The notes: generated from the sequence alone by a model not told the origin. Positions 48,901-57,149 are shown, counted from the stretch's first letter. The stretch is 64,000 nucleotides of DNA from Aliikangiella maris (GCF_040719265.1 NZ_JBFDAH010000005.1:62001-126000); one strand, 5' to 3'. Program-made: numbers and translations.

Positions 48901-50885
48901 CCTGGCAGGCTACTCAGTTGGCCTATATTACCTTTACTTCAGGCACAAGCGGTCAGCCGAAAGGCGTTATGATTGAACAGCGCAGTTTGCTTAACTTCAT
49001 TTACGCCATAACAGATGCTGTTAAATTTCCCTCTGGCGTAGGCGTTTTAAGCTTAACCAATTTTACTTTTGATATCTTCGGTCTCGAACTATTTGTCACG
49101 TTAGCCAATGCCGGTAACATGGTTTTAGTGAGTGAATCAGAGCAACTGTCAGCCGAGCGTATTATCGACAAAATTAAACAATATCAGATTAAGTTAGTAC
49201 AAATTACGCCTAGTCGATTACAAGTACTATTAATGCAACATACACCACAACAGGTGTTTGAATCTGTATCGCATTTATTGGTTGGTGGTGAGAGCTTTCC
49301 TGAACAAATGCTAAATACCTTACAACAGGTTACAACACTAAATATTTATAATGTGTATGGTCCAACCGAAACAACTATTTGGTCGGCAACTGCCGAATTA
49401 ACTCAGGCCAATCATGTTCATCTTGGCTTACCTATTGGTAATACGCAAATCTATATTTTCAATGACAATATGCAATTACTACCCATAGGTATTGCTGGTC
49501 AGGTGTTTATTGGTGGAGATGGTTTGGCGCGAGGTTATTTACAAGATCCACAAAAAACGCAACAACAATTTATTGATAATCCTTTTGTCGCGGGTGAAAA
49601 GCTCTATGCAACGGGGGATATGGCAAAATGGAATTCTCATGGTGAACTTGTATATCTTGGTCGCAGTGATAACCAAATTAAATTGCGAGGATATCGAATT
49701 GAGTTACAAGAAATAGAGCATGCGCTTAATCAATCTGACTGGGTCGCTAATGCCGCAGCTTGCATACGTGAGTATCCAGAAAGTAATCCAGTGATTGTTG
49801 CATTTATTCAACTGAAATCTGATGTAAGCAAACAGCAATTTGATATGAACTTATGTAAGCGTGAGTTGGCACAAAAGATTCCTGAATATATGGTCCCATC
49901 CTATTTTATTGTATTACCTGAACTGCCCTTGTCGACCAGTGGTAAATTAGCACGTAAAGCTTTACCACAGTCGATAGCTGAGTATATTAACTTAACACAA
50001 GCAACTCAGTCTGATGTTCTGACGAATGATGCGGTTGTTGCCGACGAAATATTACAAGCAATCGTAATAATCTGGCAGAAAATACTTGGTCGAACAGATT
50101 TTAGCGTAAATACTAATTTCTTTGATGCAGGTGGAACTTCATACTCGTTGATAAAAATGCATGTTGCAATCGACAAGCAGTTTCCTGATTGCATTGATGT
50201 TACTGATATATTCTCTCATCCTACTGTTATTCAACTGGCACAATTAATTGAAGAAAGTCATCAGCAGGAAACTTCGGTTGAAGTGAAAGAGCTAATGTTT
50301 CCTGAGGAATTTTTTGAGAAAAATAATACATCGCAAAGTGTCGAATATCTGCAGGTAAGTTTGGATACCGAATATTCGAAAAAAGTGAACTTGCTGGCAG
50401 AGAAGTACTCCGCAACAGTTAACGATATTCTATTAGCTTTGCATGCCATTTATTTAAATAAAACCTTAGCGCAAGACCAAGTTTACTTATACAGCAGTCT
50501 TGGAGAGGTTGATGCAGGCTTTGCCATAATTACGCTTGATTTTAGCTCTCTAAAGCAAATTGGGGATGTTATAAAGTCAGTAAAGCAGCAACGCGAAACT
50601 ATCGTTAAAAACTTGCAGCAAGGTAAATCAGATAGCAATCGAGTGAGTAACATGCCGTCTGTAATGAGAAAATCCAAGAATGGTCTTGTGTCATTGTTTA
50701 ACTTTTCGGGTCTAGCTAATGATAAACAAGCTGACCATTTTGATATTGTTTATAACTTTGAGAATAAAAATTCTCAAGTGAGTTTAAAAATTGATGTTAA
50801 CCGAGTTAAGTTGAAACAAGATAAAATGAAAAACTTTATTAATAACTATATCAACTTACTTAAGAAAGTCGTACAAGTTTGCTGA
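39921..50885 (+). CDS. Hybrid PKS/NRPS megasynthase: AL-ACP-KS-AT-ACP-AMT-C-A-PCP-half C
   Basis: A 3654-residue enzyme. Domains: acyl-AMP ligase (1 to about 575; SSGSTGTPKGV), which loads a fatty acid; ACP (about 635-715, S668); KS (735-1155; C902 in DTACSSS, EAHGSG, SNIGH); AT (1267-1560; S1361 in GHSIGE, later GAYHSP, nearest to malonyl type); ACP (1675-1760, S1716); a Gln-rich linker; PLP aminotransferase (about 1915-2345, K2182); condensation domain (2390-2815; HHLIADG, H2519); adenylation domain (about 2840-3350); PCP (3370-3445, S3407); and a C-terminal piece (3460-3654) like the second half of a C domain without the HHxxxDG motif. The order matches MycA/ItuA of mycosubtilin and iturin, which make beta-amino fatty acyl peptides. 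The specificity residues D-I-L-Q-L-G-V-I-W-K resemble a glycine code. The start is a GTG at 39921. It ends 14 bases before the acyltransferase start. Confidence 0.92.
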   Translation: MNKNLVQSLVQCSETEKGITFVKARAEDEFLSYKDLYQQACHTLQYLSDNGVEQGDEVILQCTDLKKLIVTFWACILGGFVPVPLALADYGEKAKKVFIVYDILKKPFLVVDNEKILDKLTAHLKDDDPIIWNAVSKRIISYPENTEFFTQALENIPEFYAAKPDDLAFIQFSSGSTGTPKGVKITHQNLLSNINDIFKSIELTEDDSFLSWKPISHDFGMIAFHIAPIVGQSNQYRIDTDAYIWTPALWMEAVNKYRATILGSPNFGYRHFLKLYKRGNKKGFAWDLSCIKVIINGAEPISVSLCHEFYDELKSYGLKQTAMRLGYGLAEGTLIVSLIEPGDKINQLTVDRQNLQVGDEVKMVELSSPDAVQFADCGPAYPNTQVRITNQNRNKLGELKVGNIEIRGSSVTAGYYLNPEETNKIITKSGWLNTGDLGFLYQDRVYVVGRTKELIIINGLNYVPHDIEQAIIHRSNDNNLNRFVACGVKNKETSSESLVIFVYHKKDIESFVDIVPFVKDAVNQDIGIPVAYVIPIKKIPKTTSGKIQRVSLSKRFEAGEFDKEIQQIAEILDKQELGEQQFGEQRTVETTNKLTNEQATNERAAVTQVVSVSNQQKSSLQQASTQRQPGQRKLIQSLDSIILQAIKKVAGNKVIDKQKTLFDQGLDSMTLVNIQDEIETALNIELPGTTILDHPTVNALATYLNELVNEVPQDSLLTYTNATTDDTRSNASVSTNGEIAIVSLACRFPGQANSPEAYWDLLVNQVDPVDTQVENRWQHDPQYNVPLTTYAGGYLQDVDQFDPYFFAIPPKEATYIDPQQRLLLEVCQQLLENSLLSRTEIEGSNTGVFLGISGNDYLGVIKQSSEETGPYDLTGNMFNTAAGRIAFTFDLKGPCIAIDTACSSSLIAVHQACNELKNNICDNAIVAAVNLMLKPDGHISFSKLDALAHSSRCRSFDDGADGYIRSEGAAAVLLKRLDDALANNDNIYAIVKGSAINHNGQSGGLTVPSGIAQERLIRRAQQAAGVTPDQISYIEAHGSGTKLGDPQELSAIHRVFGDRQKPLLIGSVKSNIGHLEAAAGMASLLKVVLSLKNEYIPANLHFNKANSRFNWHSNQIEVVSRSTRWPQADSLIAGITSLGINGSNAHLILQRFDENQFRNNTGNQNEQALPNTEAPYLFTLSSRTPASLNLSLQAIQLQLNSNEPIFNDTQLPELCRTLQLTRSDYVSRFACLANSSEQLNKKLTKYLEQSLAEKNSNFPQELSLTQNPDVIFLFTGQGSQYRGMGQSLYQNSKYYKEAIDACHELFLQESGLDLIDALFSEEELSLDKNDQAQAMIFAVEYALAKFWIAMGIQPAGVLGHSIGEYAAACIAGVVSLQNAIKMVSLRIQIMRDSQIDGRMMNVFCSRQRIDEIIAQYPAQFNHVYIAAENSPENTTICGLTNEIEALLPIIKKQRVFTELLPIPGAYHSPLMQHSALQLSDAFKAIEFNQPKIAFYSSKTGRLIADAAQIDADYWAEHLSCSVLFQQAFETALAENPGALIEIGGNATLLGFAAQINQNTTAVLVPSLRPAREAWEQINQSISALYKAGATINWRNYNHANTQRMNNIPHLVMNKNRVWCDIQQPAITNSQHGGAVVNPNTTQTFAAVSIDTAAKQGVYQNNGLVQQSAIVNQTHMVTETIEKDVLAEIKEMISDIVGVPLEQLEDDAHLFSLGIDSLMFVQLDRKLKKNYAIEISLNEFFRSIHSPQKIADYIYQHAPKENLVIETAKSVSTETGQAYTDTANNNPHLSNQSLQPGSEQQNSHSVNPVINQSVVNTTDNAVALIMQQQLEVMKQQLQVLGSGQANSLASQAASSLTASNTPQPASSSNTQPAPLASTPEAAKKALSGKQVTKNIRDISQFKESLTNEQTLFLKDLAQQINAKTPASKQFANDYRYGLADWIATLNFSLNTKEMMYPFVAERSKGAYFWDIDGNEYLDTAMGYGVNLFGHNPEFITDEIKAQLDSGMALGPQSKVAGEVAELIRELTHVDRVAFVNSGTEAVMASLRLARAYTKREKIVRFNTAYHGSFDSILAEQGVDGVEPMAAGVVPSMVEDTLVLTYASEDSLKQIEQNAHQIAAVLVEPVQSRNPSLQPKVYLERLRELTKQHGIVLIFDEMIVGFRCHIGGGQAYFDVKADLVTYGKVVGGGMPIGVVGGNEEIMDYIDGGAWQFGDESGPFSETTFFAGTFCKHPLAMAASKAVLSKLKQEGKQIIDHCSTLTADFAKKINQYFTENHVPISLKYFASMYRFEPIASTNMLTLGLEMNILFKLMQLKGVFVWERRVCFFCYDHTQQDAERIIEVVKSAVEQMRAGGFEFKSVTQIHHSSSTESTDSHLQVSKQTVAQSLTKYTDEDTLPLTSEERRMYILSRMKGGEEAYRISGAFLVSGQLNKEKLVAAFEEIAAQHTNLRSQYVATDDGVKKLITPVDQFKLAIKWHQNKTLEEVKQNTAQPYQLDQAPLWQVNIIEQNHEQWIIWLDLHHLIADGISASIIMAHFLSLYIEQTPKIATDEYVRFIDNEEAFTQSQDFSQQQNYWLNKFSILPTPLELPGDVARPDIINYQGSAVHFYIEEEQTTKIREAAKTLRCTPFNYLFACYYVFLYQLSGNTNICIGTPFDRRKNGNFEFTVGMFAQTLPILTPLDKQQSFASFVEALTSTCFDAYENSDYPLETLINRLEISRELSRAPLFDTMFIYENGDGRLFESDAFKVTSVPYPLSSSAFDLTLEITQENNRLRCAFIYSTQLFDQVIVNQWAQCYQNLLAQVVVNNQQPISEIPLIGPADKQLLVEKFNQTQQDYQINQSINQLIEEVANKNPQSVAVTASNGQLTYAQLINQVDCLAVELIKQGVQRQQAVGILLNRDTSLIVAVLAVLKAGAIYIPMDVSYPVQRLNQMIDTGEIHCLISQQSIIQSLNTTAQASPVLEFDGLLIDVEQLVDSTTHKTLTDDEHQLLNIADNAWQATQLAYITFTSGTSGQPKGVMIEQRSLLNFIYAITDAVKFPSGVGVLSLTNFTFDIFGLELFVTLANAGNMVLVSESEQLSAERIIDKIKQYQIKLVQITPSRLQVLLMQHTPQQVFESVSHLLVGGESFPEQMLNTLQQVTTLNIYNVYGPTETTIWSATAELTQANHVHLGLPIGNTQIYIFNDNMQLLPIGIAGQVFIGGDGLARGYLQDPQKTQQQFIDNPFVAGEKLYATGDMAKWNSHGELVYLGRSDNQIKLRGYRIELQEIEHALNQSDWVANAAACIREYPESNPVIVAFIQLKSDVSKQQFDMNLCKRELAQKIPEYMVPSYFIVLPELPLSTSGKLARKALPQSIAEYINLTQATQSDVLTNDAVVADEILQAIVIIWQKILGRTDFSVNTNFFDAGGTSYSLIKMHVAIDKQFPDCIDVTDIFSHPTVIQLAQLIEESHQQETSVEVKELMFPEEFFEKNNTSQSVEYLQVSLDTEYSKKVNLLAEKYSATVNDILLALHAIYLNKTLAQDQVYLYSSLGEVDAGFAIITLDFSSLKQIGDVIKSVKQQRETIVKNLQQGKSDSNRVSNMPSVMRKSKNGLVSLFNFSGLANDKQADHFDIVYNFENKNSQVSLKIDVNRVKLKQDKMKNFINNYINLLKKVVQVC

Positions 50886-50899
50886 AATTGGAGAATGCA

Positions 50900-52171
50900 A
50901 TGAAGCGTGTAGCAATATTATTTTCCGGACAAGGTTCCCAATATGTTGGCATGGGTAAAAGAATCTATGACAACTATTCAATTGTTAAAGACTGTTTTAC
51001 ACAGGCTAGTGATATTTTGGGGACCGACATGGCTCGGTTATGTTTCGAAAGTGACAAACATGAACTTAACAGTACTGAAAATACACAGCCAGCGCTGTTA
51101 TTAACCAGTGTTGCTGCTTATCAGTTGTTACAGTCACAAACTGATATTCGTCCTGACTATATGGCGGGCCATAGTTTAGGTGAACTGTCAGCATTAGTTT
51201 GCAGTGGTGTTTTAACTTTTGAAGATGGGTTAAAACTTGCGCGAGCCAGAGGTTTGGCAATGGCAAATTGCGGTAACGACCAGGTAACTGGCATGTATGC
51301 AATCACCAAATTGAACAAAGAACAGGTTATCAGTGTGTGTAATCAGTCAGCTGAGTTTGGTAAAAAGTTTATTATTGCTAACTACAACGCGCCAGAACAA
51401 CATATTTTGTCAGGTGATATAGGAACAATTGCTGAACTGACAGATAACGTAAAAGAATTAGGTGGTGCGTTAATTAAATTGAATGTGAGTGGTGCATTTC
51501 ACTCGCCTTATATGCAGCAAGCAGCAGATGATTTTAAACAAGTATTAAGCGATATTCAATTAAGTGAAATGAATGTGCCGGTAATCGCTAATATTAAAGC
51601 CGCACCTTATTTTGATCTTAATGAAATCAAAGATTCATTAGTGCAGCAAATTATTAGTCCGGTTCGTTGGTCTGAATCGGTTAACTATTTATTGAATCAT
51701 GGTATGACCGCATTTATCGAAGCAGGTCCAAAAGACGTATTGAAAAAAATCAACCAAACGATTGCACCAGAACTATCGGCTTATGCTCTCGATTCAGAAG
51801 AAGATAGTGAAAAGTTAACTCAAGAATTAGCCGATGAAATTGCTGCCTGGAAAAATAAGCCAGATTTAATCGGAAAATTAATGGCTACTGCGGTTAGCAC
51901 GCGTAATAAAAATTGGGACGAAACTGAATATAACAATGGTGTGGTTGCCTCTTACCAACAAATGAAAGAAATTTATGAGCAAACAACTGAGCAAAATAAA
52001 GTGCCTAGTGATGCCCAGATTCAGCAAGCTTTCGAACTGCTGGTAAAAATAATGGATACGAAACAAGTCGATAAACAAGAACAATATCAACGAGTTCATC
52101 AAGTCATTCGTAGCGCTGGATTTGAGCAAAGCGTTGAACAGATCCTACCTCAATTGGCTAATGCTAAATAA
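50900..52171 (+). CDS. Free-standing (trans) malonyl-type acyltransferase, FenF/FabD-like
   Basis: A 423-residue acyltransferase acting in trans. The FabD-like part (1 to about 290) has LFSGQGSQYVGMGK, the active serine in GHSLGELSALV, and the histidine segment SGAFHSPYM, which is the malonyl-CoA type. A C-terminal extension of about 100 helical residues (SYQQMKEIYEQTTEQ) resembles the extra part of FenF-type enzymes. I start at the ATG at 50900 (MKRVAILFSGQG), which follows GGAGAATGCA, not at 50879, which lies within the megasynthase gene. It most likely loads malonyl units on the AT-less modules that follow (52228-57117, 57150-61937 and 61972 on). Confidence 0.92.
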   Translation: MKRVAILFSGQGSQYVGMGKRIYDNYSIVKDCFTQASDILGTDMARLCFESDKHELNSTENTQPALLLTSVAAYQLLQSQTDIRPDYMAGHSLGELSALVCSGVLTFEDGLKLARARGLAMANCGNDQVTGMYAITKLNKEQVISVCNQSAEFGKKFIIANYNAPEQHILSGDIGTIAELTDNVKELGGALIKLNVSGAFHSPYMQQAADDFKQVLSDIQLSEMNVPVIANIKAAPYFDLNEIKDSLVQQIISPVRWSESVNYLLNHGMTAFIEAGPKDVLKKINQTIAPELSAYALDSEEDSEKLTQELADEIAAWKNKPDLIGKLMATAVSTRNKNWDETEYNNGVVASYQQMKEIYEQTTEQNKVPSDAQIQQAFELLVKIMDTKQVDKQEQYQRVHQVIRSAGFEQSVEQILPQLANAK

Positions 52172-52227
52172 GTAATTGTAAATAATGGCGAGGTTTTAAT
52201 TGAGTAATCAACGAGCAAGGTAAACAA

Positions 52228-55200
52228 ATGGACATAGATGATATTGACTTAAATTCACTTGTGATTGATAGCGCACAAGATGATAACCATATTGAAATAG
52301 TCACAGAGCGATCGCATGAAAATCAGATTGCCATTATTGGTATGTCTACTCAAATTGGTTCGGCTGAAAACAGTGATGCATTCTGGCAACAGCTAATTAG
52401 TCAGAAAACTGGTATTCGTCATTTCCCTAAAGTGCGTCAAAAGGATGTAGAGTCTTTAGTTAGCGCAAAGGGCATAGCATTTAATGATCTTTCTGAACAA
52501 TTTTTGTCATCTAGTTACCTTTCGCAAATTGATGAATTCGATTACGCCTTTTTTGGGTTATCACGTTCTGAAGCTGATGTGATGGATCCCAATCAGCGTA
52601 TATTGTTACAAACGGCTTGGAGTGCATTAGAAAATGCTGGTTATGCCTGCGAAGAAATAAAAGGTAGCAATACCGGCGTTTTTATTGGCTTTAGCCAGGA
52701 TTTTGGTGATGGATATGACCAATTTATTAATACCCATGTTCCTCATGCCTCTGAAATTGCAGTGGTTGGAAATATTAAATCCATCATTGCGAGTCGTATT
52801 GCTTATCAATTGGATTTGGTTGGTCCATCTATGATGATCGATACGGCTTGCTCATCATCATTGGTTGCAGTTTATCAGGCAAGTCAGGCGATTCGCAGTG
52901 GACAATGCGACATGGCATTAGCTGGTGGTATCAAGATCGATTTTGTCCCATTACTTCATAGTAAGCACCTGGGTGATGTGGGCGTTAGAGACATTAAAGA
53001 AAATCTTGCGGCCGATGGCAAAAATAAAACCTTCGACAACGATTGTGACGGTATGACCATCGGTGAAGGAACTGGGATTTTTGTCTTGAAATCTTATGCA
53101 AAAGCCAAAGCGGATGGTGATTTTATTTATGCAACAATTTTGGGTGGTGCAATCAACCAAGATGGCAGCTCAGTTGGTATTACTGCCCCAAATAGTGCCG
53201 CTCAAGAAAAACTGATTTTAAAAGCTATGCAAGATGCAGGTATTACTGCTGAAGATTATCGCTATATTGAAGCGCATGGTACGGCAACAAAGTTGGGTGA
53301 TCCGGTGGAGCTTAAAGGTCTCGAGAAAGCTTTTCAGCATTACACAAATAAAAACCAGTTTTGTGCAATAGGTAGCGTTAAAAGCAATGTAGGTCATCTC
53401 GATAATGCGGCTGGTATTTCTGGCTTGAGCAAAGTGATTTTAGCCATGCAGCATAATACTATTCCGGCCAGTTTACACTTTAATGTACCTAATCAAGCGA
53501 TTAGTTTTATTGATTCGCCTTTTTATGTTGCCGCAAATGCTGAACCTTTAGATGCGGCGGCTAACGAATCTTGGATAGCCGGTATCAATTCATTTGGTTT
53601 GAGCGGTACCAATTGTCATTTGATTTTACGTTCAGAAAAAAACCTGTCACAGCATTATATTAGCAACAAAAGTGAATCGAATAATCCTGATGAATCATTT
53701 GAGAAGAGCGCCCATCAAGTATCTCATTGCTTGGTGATGTCGGCCAAAAATAATCGTAGTTTGGCTCAGTTAGTCCAGCTATATTACGAATATGTGTTAC
53801 AACACGGGCAAACAATAGATACAACATTGATTAATCAATGGCTTGGTGATGTTTGCTATACGGCAGCAGTTGGCCGTTTTCATTTCGAAAAGCGTTTGGT
53901 TTTCACTTTTAAACAAGTCGATCAACTTCTCGATTTGCTGACTCAGGTGTCGCGTTGTTTTATTCTGCAAAATAAAGATCAATTCGAGCAGTTGCTTAAA
54001 TCTGTTGAGGGTGTTTATTATTCTGCTGCTATATATCCTTCGTTAGAACAAAAATTACCAGCAAAAATAACTAACGAAAATTCGATTCTTGTCAGCTATC
54101 TTGAGCAGCAAGATGTTGATTGGCGACAATATTATAGTTCAAATAAAAATGCCCTTGATGCGAAATCTTTAAATCGCATACCTTTGCCTGTTTATCCATT
54201 CGATAAAACACGGTGTTGGGTTAAACATCAAGGTGATAATGTCATCCGTCATGGCTACCAACAAATATTGAGCAGTCCTTTACTACAAGGTCAATTATTA
54301 AACTCTCACCATATTCGTGTTTTCGAAAGTGTGTTATCTGTAGATACCCACTGGGAACTGGCCGATCATAAAGTTAAAGGCAGTCATATTTTACCGGGTA
54401 CTTGTTATGTAGAAATGATGTTACAAGCATTTCAAGCTTGTCAGCTTGAGAGCTTTAAATCGCTCCATTTTAATAAAGTGCAGTTTTTTTCGCCGTTGGT
54501 TGTTGATTCAAAGGAGCAACGTCGCGTGCATGTTCAGTTAAAACTGAATCATCAAATTATTGAAGTTGAAATCAGTAGTCAGTTGATTAATCAGAATGCA
54601 TCTACTGCGCAACTTAATCAGCTTCTTGAAAATGACGAGTGGATCACTCACGCCGCTGCAACTATCGATCTTAACTATGATGAGCATCAAGCAACATTAG
54701 CCAGTCAGATTAATATACAAAGAATAATGACCGGTGAAGCTTTCCATTTCGATGCAAATGAAGATAAGTCTCGAGGTTTGGAAATCGGTGATCGCTGGAA
54801 TAAATGTGCAGAAATGGGGTGGTATGATGATACCCAAAATGCTGCTACTCGCTCAGTACTGGTAAAACTACATTTGCCTGAAGAATTTAAAAGTGATGAA
54901 GGGTTATATTTTTATCATCCTTCATTGTTTGATACTGCAGTTAACTCTGCTATTCATTTAATTAAAAGTGAAGGACTTTATTTACCATTATCTTATACTG
55001 ATTTTGTTGTTTATGCACAACTGCCCAGTGTGTTTTATGTCTATATACAGCCGATTGAATCAAAAACCAATGATTTAGCAAAATTTTCGATACACTTTTT
55101 AGATAGTGAAGCCAATGTTGTTGCCTCGGTTGCAGAATATAATGTGAAATATGTTCCGGAAGCTGAAAAATTTACACAGCCAAAGACCAGAATTGATGCT

Positions 55201-57117
55201 TTTACTATAGGCTCTAAACCATTTAATCCGGACGCAGTAGACTTTGATTTGAACGCGTTTAATGAGCGTGTCTCTCCGGGGCAACTGAGTAATAAGCAGG
55301 TGTTGCTGGTTAGTAATCAACCGCAACTAAACGACGAAATACTCACTCAGTTACATGTTGCTGGTGTAAGTAGTCAGTTATTAAATCTGAATGATAAGTC
55401 GGTAGAAAAAATCGAAGCTGAACTCACTGAAATTCTGTCACAGCAAGTTAATAAGGGATTGGATGATATTATTATCCTCAGTGAGCTGGCATTGAATGAA
55501 ACTAGTGTTGAGCAATCGAATCAATCACTTTATCAATTAGTGAGTTTAATTAATAACATTGTTAAATCGCGAATTGCATTGTCTGGGAGAATTTTGTTTG
55601 TCACTCAGAGTACATTACAGAATGATCATAAAGGAATGGTTAATCCAATTAATTTGGCCGCGCGCGAATTGATTCAGATTTTACAACTGGAAAATCCACA
55701 ATTAAAAATTCAGATTATTGATTTTTATAAACAACTGGAAAGCCAAAGAATCCTTTCGGCGTTAGCTTCCGGTGTTGATTATCCGATGATTAGTTTAACC
55801 AGTAAAAAAGTTAATCGAGAAAGATTACGTTATACCCGTTTAGATCAGTTTGCAAAAAATGATGAAAGTTACTATCAACCGGGTGATGTGTATTTGATAA
55901 CTGGCGGCGTCGGCGCTTTGGCGCTTGAACTGGCGGTACATATCGCCAAACAGGCGAAAGTTAAGTTTGCTTTATTAGTCCACCGTCAGTTACCAGCAGA
56001 ATCAGACTGGAATCTGGCTATCGATAGCGATGCAACAGACGGAAAACTAAAAAGACAACTAGAAAAGTTGCTCGAGATTCGTCAATTAGGTAGTGAAGTA
56101 AGAATTTTTAGCGGTAACATTGCTGATGCAAATTTTGTTGCGCAATCAATTAATACAATCAAACAAGAGTTTCACCAAATCGATGGTATTGTTCATGCAG
56201 CGGGTCGAGCTGGCGACGGATTTGCGTTAACCAAAACCAGCGAAGTTTTTTCTCAAGTAGTTGACCCTAAAATAAAAGGTGGCTGGCATTTACACCAGTT
56301 AACCTTACAAGAACCATTGAAGTTTTTCATTTGCTATTCTTCGGTTGCGACTATTTTAAGAGCCGCAGGACAAAGTGATTACACTGCGGCAAATGCCTTT
56401 TTAGATGGTTTGGCACAGTATCGCCGAGAACAGGGTTTACCGGGTGTTTCGGTTGGTTGGCCCGCATGGCGTGAAGTAGGAATAGCGGTCGAATACAATG
56501 CGGTCGATGAAAATGAAATATTTAAACCTATTAATACTAAAGATGCTTTGGCAGCTATTGATCAGGTCTTATTTCACACCAATGAATTACCGTCGGCTAT
56601 TGTTTTATCCGAGTTAAATACACAAGCTGACCCAGATGTATTTACTCGTCAAGGATTAACAATTTCTGATCAGCTTGGTAAACGATTTAAGCACCAGGCA
56701 CTTAAAAATAAAGCGGCGGGCGAAGGTGAACAGTCATCTACGGTCACCAAGGTGACACTTGTTGATGGCGATGATGCAGATAAATATTTAACACAAGTCG
56801 CTGGTATCTGGGCAAAAGTTCTAGGTGTTGGTGAACTAAGTCGTGACTCTCAATTTAATGAACTTGGAGGCAACTCCGTATTGACTATCGAACTGTTTAG
56901 AGAATATGAAAGCCTATATCCCAATACTATTGATATGGCAGATCTGTTTACTCATACAACGGTAGATAGTCAAGCTGGTTTCTTTAGAAATAAATTTGAA
57001 GATAACCAAAAAGAGAGTCAACAACCTGATATTCAGGAAGATAAAAATATTGATGATATTTTAGAAAAAATTGCTCGCGGTGAAATATCAGTCGAAGCAG
57101 CTCAACAATATTTTTAA
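52228..57117 (+). CDS. AT-less PKS module: KS-DH-KR-ACP
   Basis: A 1629-residue single-module polyketide synthase without an AT domain. KS (about 30-467): C208 in DTACSSS, EAHGTATKLGDP, KSNVGHLDNAAG. DH (about 690-980): H714 in DHKVKGSHILPG and HPSLFDTAVNSA. KR (about 1020-1440): the nucleotide motif is TGGVGALALE, where alanine replaces the last glycine, but the catalytic region with Y1385 (SDYTAANAF) is intact. ACP (1515-1590): S1550 in LGGNSVL. The C-terminus DDILEKIARGEISVEAAQQYF is a short helical docking segment. If fully active, the module makes an unsaturated two-carbon extension. It starts 56 bases after the acyltransferase, ends 32 bases before the next module, and is in the same operon. 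It should accept the aminoacyl chain from the megasynthase. Confidence 0.92.
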   Translation: MDIDDIDLNSLVIDSAQDDNHIEIVTERSHENQIAIIGMSTQIGSAENSDAFWQQLISQKTGIRHFPKVRQKDVESLVSAKGIAFNDLSEQFLSSSYLSQIDEFDYAFFGLSRSEADVMDPNQRILLQTAWSALENAGYACEEIKGSNTGVFIGFSQDFGDGYDQFINTHVPHASEIAVVGNIKSIIASRIAYQLDLVGPSMMIDTACSSSLVAVYQASQAIRSGQCDMALAGGIKIDFVPLLHSKHLGDVGVRDIKENLAADGKNKTFDNDCDGMTIGEGTGIFVLKSYAKAKADGDFIYATILGGAINQDGSSVGITAPNSAAQEKLILKAMQDAGITAEDYRYIEAHGTATKLGDPVELKGLEKAFQHYTNKNQFCAIGSVKSNVGHLDNAAGISGLSKVILAMQHNTIPASLHFNVPNQAISFIDSPFYVAANAEPLDAAANESWIAGINSFGLSGTNCHLILRSEKNLSQHYISNKSESNNPDESFEKSAHQVSHCLVMSAKNNRSLAQLVQLYYEYVLQHGQTIDTTLINQWLGDVCYTAAVGRFHFEKRLVFTFKQVDQLLDLLTQVSRCFILQNKDQFEQLLKSVEGVYYSAAIYPSLEQKLPAKITNENSILVSYLEQQDVDWRQYYSSNKNALDAKSLNRIPLPVYPFDKTRCWVKHQGDNVIRHGYQQILSSPLLQGQLLNSHHIRVFESVLSVDTHWELADHKVKGSHILPGTCYVEMMLQAFQACQLESFKSLHFNKVQFFSPLVVDSKEQRRVHVQLKLNHQIIEVEISSQLINQNASTAQLNQLLENDEWITHAAATIDLNYDEHQATLASQINIQRIMTGEAFHFDANEDKSRGLEIGDRWNKCAEMGWYDDTQNAATRSVLVKLHLPEEFKSDEGLYFYHPSLFDTAVNSAIHLIKSEGLYLPLSYTDFVVYAQLPSVFYVYIQPIESKTNDLAKFSIHFLDSEANVVASVAEYNVKYVPEAEKFTQPKTRIDAFTIGSKPFNPDAVDFDLNAFNERVSPGQLSNKQVLLVSNQPQLNDEILTQLHVAGVSSQLLNLNDKSVEKIEAELTEILSQQVNKGLDDIIILSELALNETSVEQSNQSLYQLVSLINNIVKSRIALSGRILFVTQSTLQNDHKGMVNPINLAARELIQILQLENPQLKIQIIDFYKQLESQRILSALASGVDYPMISLTSKKVNRERLRYTRLDQFAKNDESYYQPGDVYLITGGVGALALELAVHIAKQAKVKFALLVHRQLPAESDWNLAIDSDATDGKLKRQLEKLLEIRQLGSEVRIFSGNIADANFVAQSINTIKQEFHQIDGIVHAAGRAGDGFALTKTSEVFSQVVDPKIKGGWHLHQLTLQEPLKFFICYSSVATILRAAGQSDYTAANAFLDGLAQYRREQGLPGVSVGWPAWREVGIAVEYNAVDENEIFKPINTKDALAAIDQVLFHTNELPSAIVLSELNTQADPDVFTRQGLTISDQLGKRFKHQALKNKAAGEGEQSSTVTKVTLVDGDDADKYLTQVAGIWAKVLGVGELSRDSQFNELGGNSVLTIELFREYESLYPNTIDMADLFTHTTVDSQAGFFRNKFEDNQKESQQPDIQEDKNIDDILEKIARGEISVEAAQQYF

Positions 57118-57149
57118 TGAACCCAACCGTTTAAGTAGGAAATAATTAA

